Shown one piece after another: positions 1 through 8,420 of a DNA stretch of 64,000 nt. A program made the translations under genes and the position numbers. Under the pieces are notes generated by a model. That model had not been told where the DNA came from. It was given only the letters and a program-made list of their open reading frames with translations, and did not search any database. The number at the start of each line of letters is the position of its first letter. The first letter of the stretch is position 1. The DNA comes from Spirosoma lacussanchae. GTDB lineage: Bacteria; Bacteroidota; Bacteroidia; Cytophagales; Spirosomataceae. The stretch is taken from positions 1 through 64,000 of the forward strand of contig NZ_SWJG01000012.1 of assembly GCF_005870035.1 (NCBI RefSeq), read 5' to 3'.

Positions 1-93
1 CAAGGCGAATATGACTTTTCGGAAGGCACGTTACGAAATTTGGTCAGTCTAGAATTGGGTCAACTCTTAAAGGAGGAAGCAAAACCAGTTTGA
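1..93 (+). CDS. C-terminal end of an unidentified protein (partial)
   Basis: An open frame enters from the left edge and stops with TGA at 91-93, giving 30 residues ending LGQLLKEEAKPV. The composition looks protein-like (alternating charged and hydrophobic residues), but no family can be named from so little. It is convergent with the LanB gene and overlaps its last 34 bases. It could also be a chance frame; the sequence to the left of the window would decide. Confidence 0.35.
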   Translation, partial: QGEYDFSEGTLRNLVSLELGQLLKEEAKPV

Positions 94-3089
94 TGGAACA
101 TTTCGTACGAATGTGGGCAGCCCCCCAACGATTGAACCAGCTCAGAAAGCGGTGGTAATGCTTCATTGGGTTGTTCGTATGCTCCCCGAATCTGGTCAAT
201 GAGTACCCGCCAGTTTTCCTCCAACTGCAAGTTGGGCAACGTCCGTCCGTCAATCCGTTCCTGCCAGGCTCTATACCGAACGTTAAACTCTTTACGTAGC
301 GTTTGGCTGGGCGGGTTTTCCAGTTGAAAACGCAACTGAAGACCCACCATAAAACTTTGCTTCTCAGCGAAAGGGAAGCCAAAAGCATCCATAAACTGAT
401 CGGCTTGCTCACAGGCCACCCACCAAAGCATATCCTCGTCAAGCAGGGTATTCTGCTCAATCCAGTGCAGGTTCCAGATACTGTCCTGCCAGAAGAGCCG
501 TTCGATGAGGGGCATAGTCTGATGACCGTACCGTTCCAGTTCGCGCTGGTAGGTATCCACCACAACGGATTGCACAAGACCTTCGGCCTGCCACGATGCA
601 AGCTGCTCGACGAGTTCGTTCAATACCAAATGATACGTAGCTTCAGAACCGTGGAAACGCAGTCGGAGGTGAGGTTCAGGGTCGTAGTACCGAATAAAAA
701 ACCAGTGGTCGATCCATCCCTCTACCATTGCCTGCTCCACCAATGGTTTCACAACTTGCATCAACACGTCGTTGGCTGTCAGCTCGCCGACGTACACTTT
801 TACGTAGAGCCATTCGCTGCCCGGCCCGAAGGTACGTCTGACCAGCTCCCTTTGACCCGCAAACGGTGAAGGACGCGGTAACGGTAAAGAAGGAGCCTGA
901 GGAGTTGCGAAGGGGATTACCAATTCTGCCGTGTACCGTTGCCCGGTCCGATCTATCCAGCACTGATCAGGGCTTCCCAGCCATTCGACTACCTGAACGT
1001 TGCGCCGTTTACGTAACTCCGCCAACAACAACTCCTGACACGGAGGGCTGTTGAGATCAAGCAGTAGTTCGTGGTCGCCTTCTATCACTGCAATCAAGTG
1101 GGGCAGAGAAAGACGGTTTTGCAGGTCAGCTACCATCTCCTTAGTCGACGACCAGTTGGTTTGGTGCATCAGGGTCCACTGGGCGCGCGCCAGAACCAGG
1201 TGCTTGTACATCAGCCTGGGCAATCGGGATTGCCCGGACAAGCTGCCCCACGACCACCGCAGTGAAAAGCTTTCCTGCTGATGACTAAGGTCTGTTAGGA
1301 ACCGGTACACATCGTCGGACTGGTGGTAATTGTGGGCAGTTGTATTGCGCGGAATGACTTTACAATCACGCTTTTTCGACCACAATTCAACCGTCCTACC
1401 ATCCATCGACCTCACCCACAGATCGCTCAACGTAATTGCATAATCGCTTTCGACCGATGCGGGTGTAACGTAAGGAATCTCATAGGAACGAAGACGAGGT
1501 CGGCTTAGTACGTTGCCGACGCGACCAGCGGGCAAGTGGACAATCTCGGCCAGCAGTGCGTCCGGGTACTGATTAGCCTCCCAATCGGTCAAGTGCCGGA
1601 GTTGATCCGCCAGACCAGTATGGTGATCGCCGAAACGAGCCATCAGCGAAGCCCCCGAAGGTCCGGCCACACTCTTAACCAGAAACGTGTACTGGCCGGT
1701 ATCAATGGCCTGACTGCCGTTTCCGTAGAGTTCTCCCAACACGGCCCAGCTTTGCGCCAACGGTAGTTGCGGAGCCGACGACGCAACTTTCGCCAAATCG
1801 TCTTCCGTAATGGCCTGTACCTGTTCGCCGGTTGTCAGTAAGACCGTTAGCTTCTCTAACCGCAGCGCGTCTAAGCGATCTGGTTGCGGTAGGGGAGAAG
1901 CGGGCGGTTGAGTCAACCCGTTCAACAGCGACAACTGCCCGACCCGTGGTTCCGTCTCGCCGTATCCGACACCGGTTTCGTGGTCGAGTACGTGTAACAG
2001 CGGAACAGACGCTGTGCCGTGCCGGTCATACAGTCGCCGGGAGAATGCCTTTAGCGATGTTGATTGGCTGTCAGGACGCAACGGAGCCAGTTCCAGCAGT
2101 TCCTGACCAATCTGTTGAACGACGCTCTGTTTTAAGCGAATGGTTTCGGTGGGCCGAATCAGGTCTACCTGCATCAGGCTTTTGTCAGCATACCCTTCGC
2201 CGACCAGTGCCCGCATCCGGTTTTCAGTGTGTTGTGCTGCTATGGTGGTCAGAGAACCTGCTTGTAGCTGCTCCTGAATAGTACTGAGTTGCGACTTCCA
2301 AAATTGGGCAGATGGTATGTTCCCCAGTCGTCGTAGCAATTGCCCAAAGGCATTGTTCCCGGTAACGTTCGGTTCGAGTTCGCTGATCAGTAGATGGGCA
2401 TCAATCAGTTCATCCACCAGCCCCTGCGCGTCTTCATCACGTTCACCTGCCTGCTCAATCAGAAACGTAACGATGTCGTGTCCCCGTACGCCATCTTGTT
2501 GGTTCTGGACAAATGCCAGCACGGACTGTATGAGGTCATCACGCTCTACCGAATTAATATAAAACGCCCGCTGCCCGGATTCTATCGTGTAGTCTGAATA
2601 CCTGAATTGCTGCCCCAGCGTGTACAGGCTGTTGTTCACTGAATAACGTAGCTCTCTACGAATCTCCAGCTGACTGACCAGTTGGTCAACCAATGCCGAC
2701 AGCCACGCCATGTCCGGGCGGATCGTCGTTTGCCAGTTGTCCCCCTCAACGTACCCAACGGTCTCCTCACCCACGGTGGCCATGCTCACGCCCGCAAATA
2801 AGCCGAAGGGCGTACAACGGCTGCTCATACGCAACACGTACCGCCACATTGCCAATCGGGCATCTACGTTTGGTAATGTCTCTGGCTCCTCTTTCCAGTT
2901 TAACCATACCTGATATAAAGAGGTCGAAGCCACCTGTAAGGCCTGCTCTACTACGGGCCTGTTTAGCCACGACCGTAATACCGTATCAGCATTGTTAGTG
3001 GTTTTCGCCAATTGATCGACGAGTTCGTCAATCGGAAGCAGCGGGGAACGTAATAGGGCAAACGGTTGGGTAAGTAATGAAGAACGCAT
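60..3089 (-). CDS. Lantibiotic dehydratase, LanB type, with SpaB_C-like C-terminal domain
   Basis: This 1009-residue protein has the length and layout of full class I lantibiotic dehydratases. Such enzymes use glutamyl-tRNA to glutamylate Ser/Thr of a precursor peptide and then eliminate glutamate to give dehydroamino acids. The N-terminal part carries the family signature RCTPFGLFAGV (residues 91-101). The C-terminal elimination/thiopeptide-type domain carries FFIRYYDPEPHLRLRF (797-812). It is the last gene of a minus-strand run of secreted protein, histidine kinase, LytTR regulator and a possible small peptide, and a terminator lies just before it. No LanC cyclase or transporter is in view; they could lie to the left. 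Family assignment is firm; the product and substrate are unknown. Confidence 0.92.
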   Translation of the reverse strand: MRSSLLTQPFALLRSPLLPIDELVDQLAKTTNNADTVLRSWLNRPVVEQALQVASTSLYQVWLNWKEEPETLPNVDARLAMWRYVLRMSSRCTPFGLFAGVSMATVGEETVGYVEGDNWQTTIRPDMAWLSALVDQLVSQLEIRRELRYSVNNSLYTLGQQFRYSDYTIESGQRAFYINSVERDDLIQSVLAFVQNQQDGVRGHDIVTFLIEQAGERDEDAQGLVDELIDAHLLISELEPNVTGNNAFGQLLRRLGNIPSAQFWKSQLSTIQEQLQAGSLTTIAAQHTENRMRALVGEGYADKSLMQVDLIRPTETIRLKQSVVQQIGQELLELAPLRPDSQSTSLKAFSRRLYDRHGTASVPLLHVLDHETGVGYGETEPRVGQLSLLNGLTQPPASPLPQPDRLDALRLEKLTVLLTTGEQVQAITEDDLAKVASSAPQLPLAQSWAVLGELYGNGSQAIDTGQYTFLVKSVAGPSGASLMARFGDHHTGLADQLRHLTDWEANQYPDALLAEIVHLPAGRVGNVLSRPRLRSYEIPYVTPASVESDYAITLSDLWVRSMDGRTVELWSKKRDCKVIPRNTTAHNYHQSDDVYRFLTDLSHQQESFSLRWSWGSLSGQSRLPRLMYKHLVLARAQWTLMHQTNWSSTKEMVADLQNRLSLPHLIAVIEGDHELLLDLNSPPCQELLLAELRKRRNVQVVEWLGSPDQCWIDRTGQRYTAELVIPFATPQAPSLPLPRPSPFAGQRELVRRTFGPGSEWLYVKVYVGELTANDVLMQVVKPLVEQAMVEGWIDHWFFIRYYDPEPHLRLRFHGSEATYHLVLNELVEQLASWQAEGLVQSVVVDTYQRELERYGHQTMPLIERLFWQDSIWNLHWIEQNTLLDEDMLWWVACEQADQFMDAFGFPFAEKQSFMVGLQLRFQLENPPSQTLRKEFNVRYRAWQERIDGRTLPNLQLEENWRVLIDQIRGAYEQPNEALPPLSELVQSLGGCPHSYEMFHQTGFASSFKS

Positions 3090-3101
3090 ACGAAGTCTGC
3101 T

Positions 3102-3134
3102 AAAAAAAGGCCCGTCAGATGCGTTCCGACGGGC
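3102..3134 (-). terminator. Rho-independent terminator between small ORF and lanB
   Basis: On the minus strand GCCCGTC (3134-3128) pairs with GACGGGC (3116-3110) and is followed directly by a run of seven T (3109-3103). It sits after the stop of the 39-codon ORF and about 20 bases before the LanB start, so it would partly uncouple LanB from upstream genes. A precursor, leaky terminator, modification-enzyme order is common in lanthipeptide loci. Confidence 0.7.
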
Positions 3135-3143
3135 TAAACCTGA

Positions 3144-3263
3144 TTAGTAGGTGAAGATGATGGTTAGATCAATCGTGGTTGGGTACTTGACGGGCCGGGG
3201 GTTTGCTACAGGCATCCGGGTTCCAACTGCCTTCGTTTTCAGGCGCTTTACAGAAGTTGACAT
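3144..3263 (-). CDS. Possible 39-residue peptide, candidate LanB substrate
   Basis: An ATG at 3263 opens a 39-codon frame ending TAA at 3144. It begins MSTSVKRLKTKAVGTRM and ends IDLTIIFTY. It has eight Ser/Thr (two Ser, six Thr) and no Cys, so it could be dehydrated but could not form lanthionine rings by itself. It lies between the LytTR regulator and LanB, 50 bases after the regulator stop and just before a terminator, where a precursor gene would be expected. No leader motif of known families and no strong ribosome site was recognised. It could be a chance frame; position is the main argument. Confidence 0.35.
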   Translation of the reverse strand: MSTSVKRLKTKAVGTRMPVANPRPVKYPTTIDLTIIFTY

Positions 3264-3312
3264 GGGTAAAAAAATTGAAATGGAACATTATAGAAAACTG
3301 GTACTCGCTTCG

Positions 3313-4050
3313 TTAAAGGGCCGTTCGGATGATGCTGCTGACTACAGACCGGTATGTTGTTCCCACCGGGACGCGCTGACCGCTTTGCATCTCGATCTGC
3401 TGACCATCCGTCTGCCGGATTTTAGTCGTATTGATAATGAATGACCGGTTGACCCGCACGAACAGGGGTGCCGGCAACATCTTTTCCAGGGCTGATACCC
3501 GCTGATGGCTCACCAGTACACGGTCGGGCAGGGTAATTTTGACGTAGTCACTCATGGCCTCGACCAGAATGATGTCCTGACAGGCCACATTGACCATCGT
3601 CTTCCCATCCTTGATAGCCAGTTGGTTGGATGGCACGTTGCCCGCCGTTACACTACCAACCGCAGAGCCGACTGCATCCAGTGCCTGCACCCGCTCCTGC
3701 ACTTTGGTAATGGCCCGGACGAAGCGGCTGAAGACGACCGGCTTCAGCAAAAAATCCACGACGTTATTCTCAAATCCCTCAAAGGCAAATTCCTGATAGC
3801 CCGAAATGACAATCACCCAGGGAGCTTTACCCGGTAGGCTGCCGAGCAGCTCATATCCGTTCATCCGGGGTAGGTTTATGTCCAGCAGAAGCAGGTCCGG
3901 TTTGAGGGTTTGATAGAGTTCAATGGCTTGTAAGGCATTACTGGCCACGCCAACTATGTCCAGACTGTGTAGCTGGGCCACATGGTCGAGCAGTAGTTCC
4001 TGCGCCAGTGGTTCGTCGTCAATCAGTAAACAGCGTAGGGGCGTATTCAT
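3313..4050 (-). CDS. LytTR-family response regulator
   Basis: The 245-residue protein has an N-terminal receiver domain with acidic pair D11-D12, phosphoacceptor D57 in LLLLDINLPRMNG and conserved K103 in LLKPV. From about residue 150 it has a LytTR DNA-binding domain (ending VNRSFIINTTKI... and TYRSVVSSII). It would bind promoter DNA as a dimer after phosphorylation. Its start overlaps the 3' end of the histidine kinase gene by 32 bases, so the two are translationally coupled. Placement upstream of the peptide/LanB region suggests it controls that locus; this is inference. Confidence 0.92.
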   Translation of the reverse strand: MNTPLRCLLIDDEPLAQELLLDHVAQLHSLDIVGVASNALQAIELYQTLKPDLLLLDINLPRMNGYELLGSLPGKAPWVIVISGYQEFAFEGFENNVVDFLLKPVVFSRFVRAITKVQERVQALDAVGSAVGSVTAGNVPSNQLAIKDGKTMVNVACQDIILVEAMSDYVKITLPDRVLVSHQRVSALEKMLPAPLFVRVNRSFIINTTKIRQTDGQQIEMQSGQRVPVGTTYRSVVSSIIRTAL

Positions 4051-5281
4051 GGGTTAGTATAGTTTCGCTCTTTGGGCGAAGCGGGATAGTCAGCCGAACA
4101 TAGAATTGCTCAGACTGATCCTGTATGACCAATTCGTATTGTTGCTTTGGGTAGAGCAGAGCTAATCGGCGTTTTGCATTCTCCAGGCCAATACCGCCAT
4201 CTACCGTGGGTTGGGATGGTGCATCACCTTTGTTATTAGCCACGGTAAACGTCAGCGTACCCACATTCTCCGACAAGTTTATCTCCAGCGTAGTGAGTAC
4301 CCATCCACCTTCATAGACAGCGTTCAGCCCATGTTTAAAGGCATTTTCGACGAACGTAACCAGCAACAGAGGTGGAACCAGCCACTGGTCCATGTGCTCA
4401 TCGGGTTCAGGCAGCGAACAGGTTATCGCGTCGGGCAAGGCGTGCCGGATGCGTTCCAAGTCGATGTAGCCTTTGAGAAAGCGTAACTCGTCAGACAGTG
4501 GCACAAACTCGTGACTGGTACGATAGAGCGTATACCGCATCAGCGTAGAAAGATTGGCCAGCGTGTCAGCGGCCCGGTTATCCCGTCGGTGAATCAGGGT
4601 ATAGATATTGTTGAACGCATTAAGCAAAAAGTGCGGGTTGATCTGCTGTCGCAAAAACTGCAAATCCTTCGTTGTATTCTCTTTTTCCAGTAACAGGTTA
4701 TCTAATTCAAGCTGCTGACGTTGCTTTTCCACGGCCAGTTGTGCCTGATTCCGGGCATACCCGTCCCTGACCGCTTTAATCAACAGCGGTATCAGGATAT
4801 AGGAAATGAATTGCCCGAAGACAAAGAATCCAATCGACGGATTGATGAAGTACTCGTACCAAGGAGCCTGCACGAAAACATCCAGTCGCCGACTCAGGTA
4901 GGCAGGCAGGGGTGCATACCAAGCTTCGGTAAATACCAGCAGCGCATACGTATTCAGGCACATCAAAACGTAGTATGCGATTACCGTTCCCACTGCCAGT
5001 AGTAATCGTTGCGAAGTGCGTTGTGGCCGATAAAGAATGCGCGGTATGAACACGTACCCCAGCAGCCCAAAAGAAAGCAGCGTGGTCAACAGGTGATGGG
5101 TGTTGACCACATAGAGCAGCTCGTCATTCGGCTTATCCGAAAAGGCCCGTCGAAACTGGCTCAGCGTCAGCACGTAGCTGAGACCCCAGAAAACGATATG
5201 CCAAGTGAGCCGCTGCCACGTAACTGGTCGCCGAAAGGCAATAGCTGTCCCGGTATCTTTCTGTAGAGAAGACACAAACAA
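4019..5281 (-). CDS. LytS-type sensor histidine kinase (His_kinase family)
   Basis: The 420-residue membrane kinase has about four hydrophobic segments in the first 170 residues, a coiled coil (about 175-208), the His_kinase motif QQINPHFLLNAFN with phosphoacceptor H217, an N box VENAFKHG (N313) and a glycine-rich GGIGLENAKRRL lid. Kinases of this type pair with LytTR regulators, and the overlapping downstream gene is one. There is no extracytoplasmic sensor domain of note, so the signal may be sensed in the membrane or through the secreted protein encoded just upstream (24-base gap). Confidence 0.92.
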   Translation of the reverse strand: MFVSSLQKDTGTAIAFRRPVTWQRLTWHIVFWGLSYVLTLSQFRRAFSDKPNDELLYVVNTHHLLTTLLSFGLLGYVFIPRILYRPQRTSQRLLLAVGTVIAYYVLMCLNTYALLVFTEAWYAPLPAYLSRRLDVFVQAPWYEYFINPSIGFFVFGQFISYILIPLLIKAVRDGYARNQAQLAVEKQRQQLELDNLLLEKENTTKDLQFLRQQINPHFLLNAFNNIYTLIHRRDNRAADTLANLSTLMRYTLYRTSHEFVPLSDELRFLKGYIDLERIRHALPDAITCSLPEPDEHMDQWLVPPLLLVTFVENAFKHGLNAVYEGGWVLTTLEINLSENVGTLTFTVANNKGDAPSQPTVDGGIGLENAKRRLALLYPKQQYELVIQDQSEQFYVRLTIPLRPKSETILTHEYAPTLFTD

Positions 5282-5304
5282 TAAAACTGTTCTTGTTGAA
5301 GAAT

Positions 5305-5751
5305 TTAGTTTACGCGGCCTACCCGTTTGATGCCTACCGATAGAATAGCCTGAACACCGATTTCACTGTTTTTAGGGCCTGGTGCGGCTGTTGCCCGAAG
5401 CACGATCCGCTCAGGCTGCTTACAGTTGATTTCCCGCTTCACGTAGATGCTCCAGCTCTTGTCAGGACCAGCAATCCAGTCGGCCCCCTGTTCGGTGCCC
5501 TCTACGGGAAACGCACTGACCAACGATAATGAATGATTCAGGTACGTGTATCCCTCAGGAATAGATACCTCTTTCTCGATTACCACCGTCGGTAGTCGAT
5601 CTTTGTTAACCACCTCAATCGGGATAGTCAGCGTTGAATCCGGGGCGGTTTTGTCTCCTGAAGCAGGGGAGGGAGCTAGCGTGGTAAGACTGGCAAACGC
5701 TAAAACACTAACTGGCATTGCCAGTGAACCAAAAAGGGAAAAAAAGGACAT
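5305..5751 (-). CDS. Secreted protein of unknown function upstream of the two-component system
   Basis: I take the ATG at 5751, giving about 148 residues. An upstream in-frame ATG at 5820 would put an operator-like palindrome inside the coding sequence. The chosen start begins MSFFSLFGSLAMPVSVLAF, a signal peptide with likely cleavage after a small-residue stretch. The mature part is rich in beta-forming residues (IPIEVVNKDRLPTVVIEKEV), has a single Cys and no recognised domain. It is first in the operon with the histidine kinase, so it may supply or modulate the signal. Function unknown. Confidence 0.6.
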   Translation of the reverse strand: MSFFSLFGSLAMPVSVLAFASLTTLAPSPASGDKTAPDSTLTIPIEVVNKDRLPTVVIEKEVSIPEGYTYLNHSLSLVSAFPVEGTEQGADWIAGPDKSWSIYVKREINCKQPERIVLRATAAPGPKNSEIGVQAILSVGIKRVGRVN

Positions 5752-5763
5752 AGACACAGAGGG

Positions 5764-5801
5764 CGTTACTCTATTTTGTTTACCCACATGATAGAGTAAC
5801 G
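5764..5801. promoter_or_regulatory. 11-bp inverted repeat with iteron-like half sites
   Basis: CGTTACTCTAT (5764-5774) and ATAGAGTAACG (5791-5801) are perfect inverted repeats separated by 16 bases, directly upstream of the ATG at 5751. The half site contains ATAGAGTA, close to the ATTAGAGTA core of the plasmid iterons 1.2 kb away. It is a plausible operator for the kinase/LanB operon and may be bound by Rep or by a dimeric regulator such as LytTR. Confidence 0.5.
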
Positions 5802-5896
5802 TCACGTATCGGTCGTACATTGTCTATATTTAGATAATTTTTTATCTATTTTTTGATTATACTGATTATTAACGATTTGTATTATAGTATGATTGA

Positions 5897-6778
5897 CTAA
5901 TCGAATAATGTCTTGGGAAAGTCCTGTTTCGATTCCTCCTGTTTTGACTCAGGTGTATCTGGCTTCTTCGCAAGTTCTTCATCAATCGGTTCTGGTGGCT
6001 TTGGTCGGGCATATAACTGCTGCTTACCTGTTTGCGTAACCAGATTAAAATTATTCAGAAAGTTTTCGATCTCTTTGTGCTGGTGCGGATGTTCCCGGCT
6101 GATTTCTCGTGTGTCCACGAAGATGAGATTATATCGTTGCTGCGTGATGACACCCTGCCCGTCTCGTTGTGGGTTTAGCAGATGTTCCTGGGCGTTTGCA
6201 TATTCCTGCTCCGACGTGCGATACTTATAGTTTAACGTAACGTAGTGGTAGTCGCGCCGGTAATTGGAAACGGCAAAATCGTATTGATCCAGATTACGCA
6301 ACACCTCCTGCCAGGTTTTAACCTCTTGTTCCATCATACCGATCTGCCCCTTTTCATCGGAGAGTGCCGCTCCTGACAGTTTTTCAATTTTATCGAGCTT
6401 GATAGCTTGTTTCACGGTTAGTTCATTGATGTAGTTGGATATGCGTTGCTCCTTTTCTTCGCGGCTAAGGTCATTGTTTTTAAGAAGTATGTACTTGTGC
6501 TTCTTAAAAAACGTCAATCGGGTAGCCGGTCGGCCGTAATTTACCAATTTGATGGTTCGACAGTCGAAGTCGGCGTAGTCGGCGAACAGAGACTGATCAC
6601 GGGCATCGACAAAGTAAATCACCCCTGTGCCGTTCCACTCCCCCTCAATGTCCCAGGCATTACGATCCGGCTGAATCTTGTTGACGACTTTCATGAGCTG
6701 AATTAATCCCCGTAGTCGGAGGGCATAGTCAGTAGGGTTATACGATTTTCGTTTGCGAGAGGGTCGTTCGGTAGCCAT
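5897..6778 (-). CDS. Conserved-looking protein of unknown function next to the replication origin
   Basis: The 293-residue protein is basic at the N terminus (MATERPSRKRKSYNPTDYAL), followed by a mixed alpha/beta region (WDIEGEWNGTGVIYFVDARD, TIKLVNYGRPATRLTFFKKHKYILL), a charged helical segment (about 103-165) and a Pro/Glu-rich, probably disordered tail. It has no signal peptide or membrane segment. It is transcribed away from the iteron origin, divergent from rep, a typical place for a replication accessory or copy-control gene. No family was recognised. Confidence 0.7.
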   Translation of the reverse strand: MATERPSRKRKSYNPTDYALRLRGLIQLMKVVNKIQPDRNAWDIEGEWNGTGVIYFVDARDQSLFADYADFDCRTIKLVNYGRPATRLTFFKKHKYILLKNNDLSREEKEQRISNYINELTVKQAIKLDKIEKLSGAALSDEKGQIGMMEQEVKTWQEVLRNLDQYDFAVSNYRRDYHYVTLNYKYRTSEQEYANAQEHLLNPQRDGQGVITQQRYNLIFVDTREISREHPHQHKEIENFLNNFNLVTQTGKQQLYARPKPPEPIDEELAKKPDTPESKQEESKQDFPKTLFD

Positions 6779-6963
6779 AAGTAGTATAGAGGGCAGGTGT
6801 TTTTTAAGTTTACTTTAAAAGTAAACTTAATTTGTCCTTTTTGCCAAACATATTTGATAGCTCCGCACAATTTATTGATTCTTTTAGCAGAAAACTCTCA
6901 ATGCCGAAACTCAAAAGTCAAGTATTGTATTTTAAAAATTGTTCTGATATTGATAATAGTAGC

Positions 6964-7017
6964 TGTGGATAAAACGATACTAACTATCTGAATCACAGCG
7001 ATTAGTAATGTGGATAA
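6964..7017 (-). promoter_or_regulatory. Two perfect DnaA boxes
   Basis: TGTGGATAA occurs at 6964-6972 and 7009-7017; its complement is TTATCCACA, the consensus DnaA box. The copies are 45 bases apart, in the same orientation, and the second ends 10 bases before the first iteron. Confidence 0.8.
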
Positions 7018-7026
7018 CTAGCTGTT

Positions 7027-7187
7027 GGGCAATGAATTAGAGTAGAAGGGCAATAGATTAGAGTAGAAGGGCAATGAATATAAGTCAACATTGGTAACTA
7101 AAGGCAAGAAATTTAAGTAAGAAGGGCAATAGATCAGAGTAGAAAAGGCAATAGATTAGAGTAAAAGGGCAATGAAATAGAGTAATA
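7027..7187 (+). repeat. Seven iterons of about 21 bp (Rep binding sites)
   Basis: Direct repeats start at 7027, 7048, 7069, 7102, 7124, 7146 and 7167, with core GGCAATRRATTAGAGTA. Copies 1, 2, 5, 6 and 7 are nearly identical; copies 3 and 4 are diverged (ending TATAAGTCA or TTTAAGTAA). Most spacings are 21-22 bases, two helical turns, so bound initiators would line up on one face of the DNA. They sit immediately upstream of an AT-rich block and the rep gene. Confidence 0.88.
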
Positions 7188-7418
7188 CGTTTACCTCCCT
7201 ACTCTCAAGGTGGCCATTGCTTTGTATTGGCAAGAAAAAATCGGAAAAAATATTAAATTTTTTACACATACTTAATTTTAAAATTAACTGAAAAGACAGG
7301 CACTTATGAATTAAAAGCAAGATATTTAAGTCATTTAGCCAGCCTTTGCGAGCTGTCCATTGGCAAGATGCGTTTCTTAAAAATTGCTTTTTTGCTTTGC
7401 TTCTTTGTATTTAGGCCT

Positions 7419-8420
7419 ATGAACGATGAAATTGTTATCCGGGAACCCCTAACACTCTTATTGGGTCGGTCAGAATTTTCGTTACACGAACGTCGTCTGT
7501 ACTGGAATATTCTCAAAGCATTGAAGGCGGAGCAGACCTTTGACGTGAAGTCGTACCGGGTAGAGGATCGGCAGTTTCGAATTCATTACTCGGATGTCTT
7601 TGTGGGCGAAAACTCCCATGCTCAGACCAACGTCATTCTAAAAATTCTGGACCGGGTTACCTCGCGGAAGATCAAAATATTCGATCAGGACCGGGGCAAA
7701 TACACCTTCATCGTGCCCATCCCGTACATTCATTACGAGTCGCACAAGGGTTACTTTGATATCGTTGTCAACTCGATGGTCCTGCCTTACTTTATAGATT
7801 TGAGCAAGGGCTACTCGCAGTATGAACTGAACGCAGCCGTTTCCCTCAGTAGCGAGTACTCCCAGCTATTGTTTCCGCGCCTAACGCGGTTCATCGACAC
7901 GGGGCTATGGCGGGTGGAGGTTACGGAACTGCGCGAATTGCTGAACGCTCAGAAGTACGTTCGCTATTCTAATCTTAAACAGATGGTGCTCTCCAACGCG
8001 ATTTCGGAGATTAATCGGAAAACGTATTTAGACATTACCATCACGGAGCAGAAAGAGGGACGGGCGGTGAAGTGGCTTAATTTCATTATCCGTCGGAAGG
8101 GCAAAACCAGTCCCAAAGCCGTTTACTTTGAGTTGGTCAACAAAGACTTGAAGAAAGCCAGCGAACTGTCGTTGGCCGACAAGCAGAAAAAAGCGGCTGA
8201 GTTTCTCTACAATTATCAGTTTACTGACAGTCAGAAGCGCACCATTCTGGAGAGTGAACAATATCTGAACGAGTTTCTGCGGTTGGACAGCATGGTGACC
8301 CATGGCGCGGTTACGGTGGCCACTACACCCACCCGTTACATCGCCGGCATTTTGTTTAAAGATGCTTCCGGCCCTAAGTCGTCGAAAGCCAAACGAGTTT
8401 CTGGTTCTGGTAAAAGCTAA
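7419..8420 (+). CDS. Plasmid replication initiator, Rep_3 family
   Basis: I take the ATG at 7419 (333 residues; MNDEIVIREPLTLLLGRSEF). An upstream start at 7368 would add a hydrophobic stretch unlike the family. The protein has the two winged-helix layout of Rep_3 initiators: an N-terminal part with FSLHERRLYWNILKAL and a central part with ELNAAVSLSSEYSQLLFPRLTRF and WRVEVTELRELLNAQKYVRYSNLKQ. The tail is basic. Monomers bind iterons and open the origin; dimers usually repress rep. The iterons and DnaA boxes lie directly upstream. Its stop overlaps the convergent gene by 4 bases. Confidence 0.92.
   Translation: MNDEIVIREPLTLLLGRSEFSLHERRLYWNILKALKAEQTFDVKSYRVEDRQFRIHYSDVFVGENSHAQTNVILKILDRVTSRKIKIFDQDRGKYTFIVPIPYIHYESHKGYFDIVVNSMVLPYFIDLSKGYSQYELNAAVSLSSEYSQLLFPRLTRFIDTGLWRVEVTELRELLNAQKYVRYSNLKQMVLSNAISEINRKTYLDITITEQKEGRAVKWLNFIIRRKGKTSPKAVYFELVNKDLKKASELSLADKQKKAAEFLYNYQFTDSQKRTILESEQYLNEFLRLDSMVTHGAVTVATTPTRYIAGILFKDASGPKSSKAKRVSGSGKS

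Larger units (their letters stand above)
6779..7418. other. Plasmid origin of replication (oriV) region
   Basis: This 640-base gene-free stretch separates the divergent 293-residue protein and rep. From left to right it holds an AT-rich block, two perfect DnaA boxes, seven 21-bp iterons, a short mixed segment and an AT-rich block (about 7236-7300), then the rep leader. A diverged iteron-like copy (AGCAAGATATTTAAGTCA, near 7316) lies close to rep and could serve autoregulation. The arrangement matches iteron-controlled theta origins used with Rep_3 initiators. Confidence 0.88.

Noticed and set aside
44-601. 185-codon minus-strand frame overlapping the lanB 3' end
   Set aside because: Different frame from LanB, rich in Trp/Arg/Ser with no family features; the LanB frame explains the region.
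303-869. 188-codon plus-strand frame inside lanB
   Set aside because: It is antisense to a clear LanB protein with family motifs, and its composition is that of a shadow frame.
4776-4961. 61-codon minus-strand frame in the histidine kinase
   Set aside because: Shadow of the kinase membrane region in another frame.
7027-7187. CRISPR array
   Set aside because: The 21-bp repeats are nearly contiguous without spacers and sit beside DnaA boxes and rep, so they are iterons.
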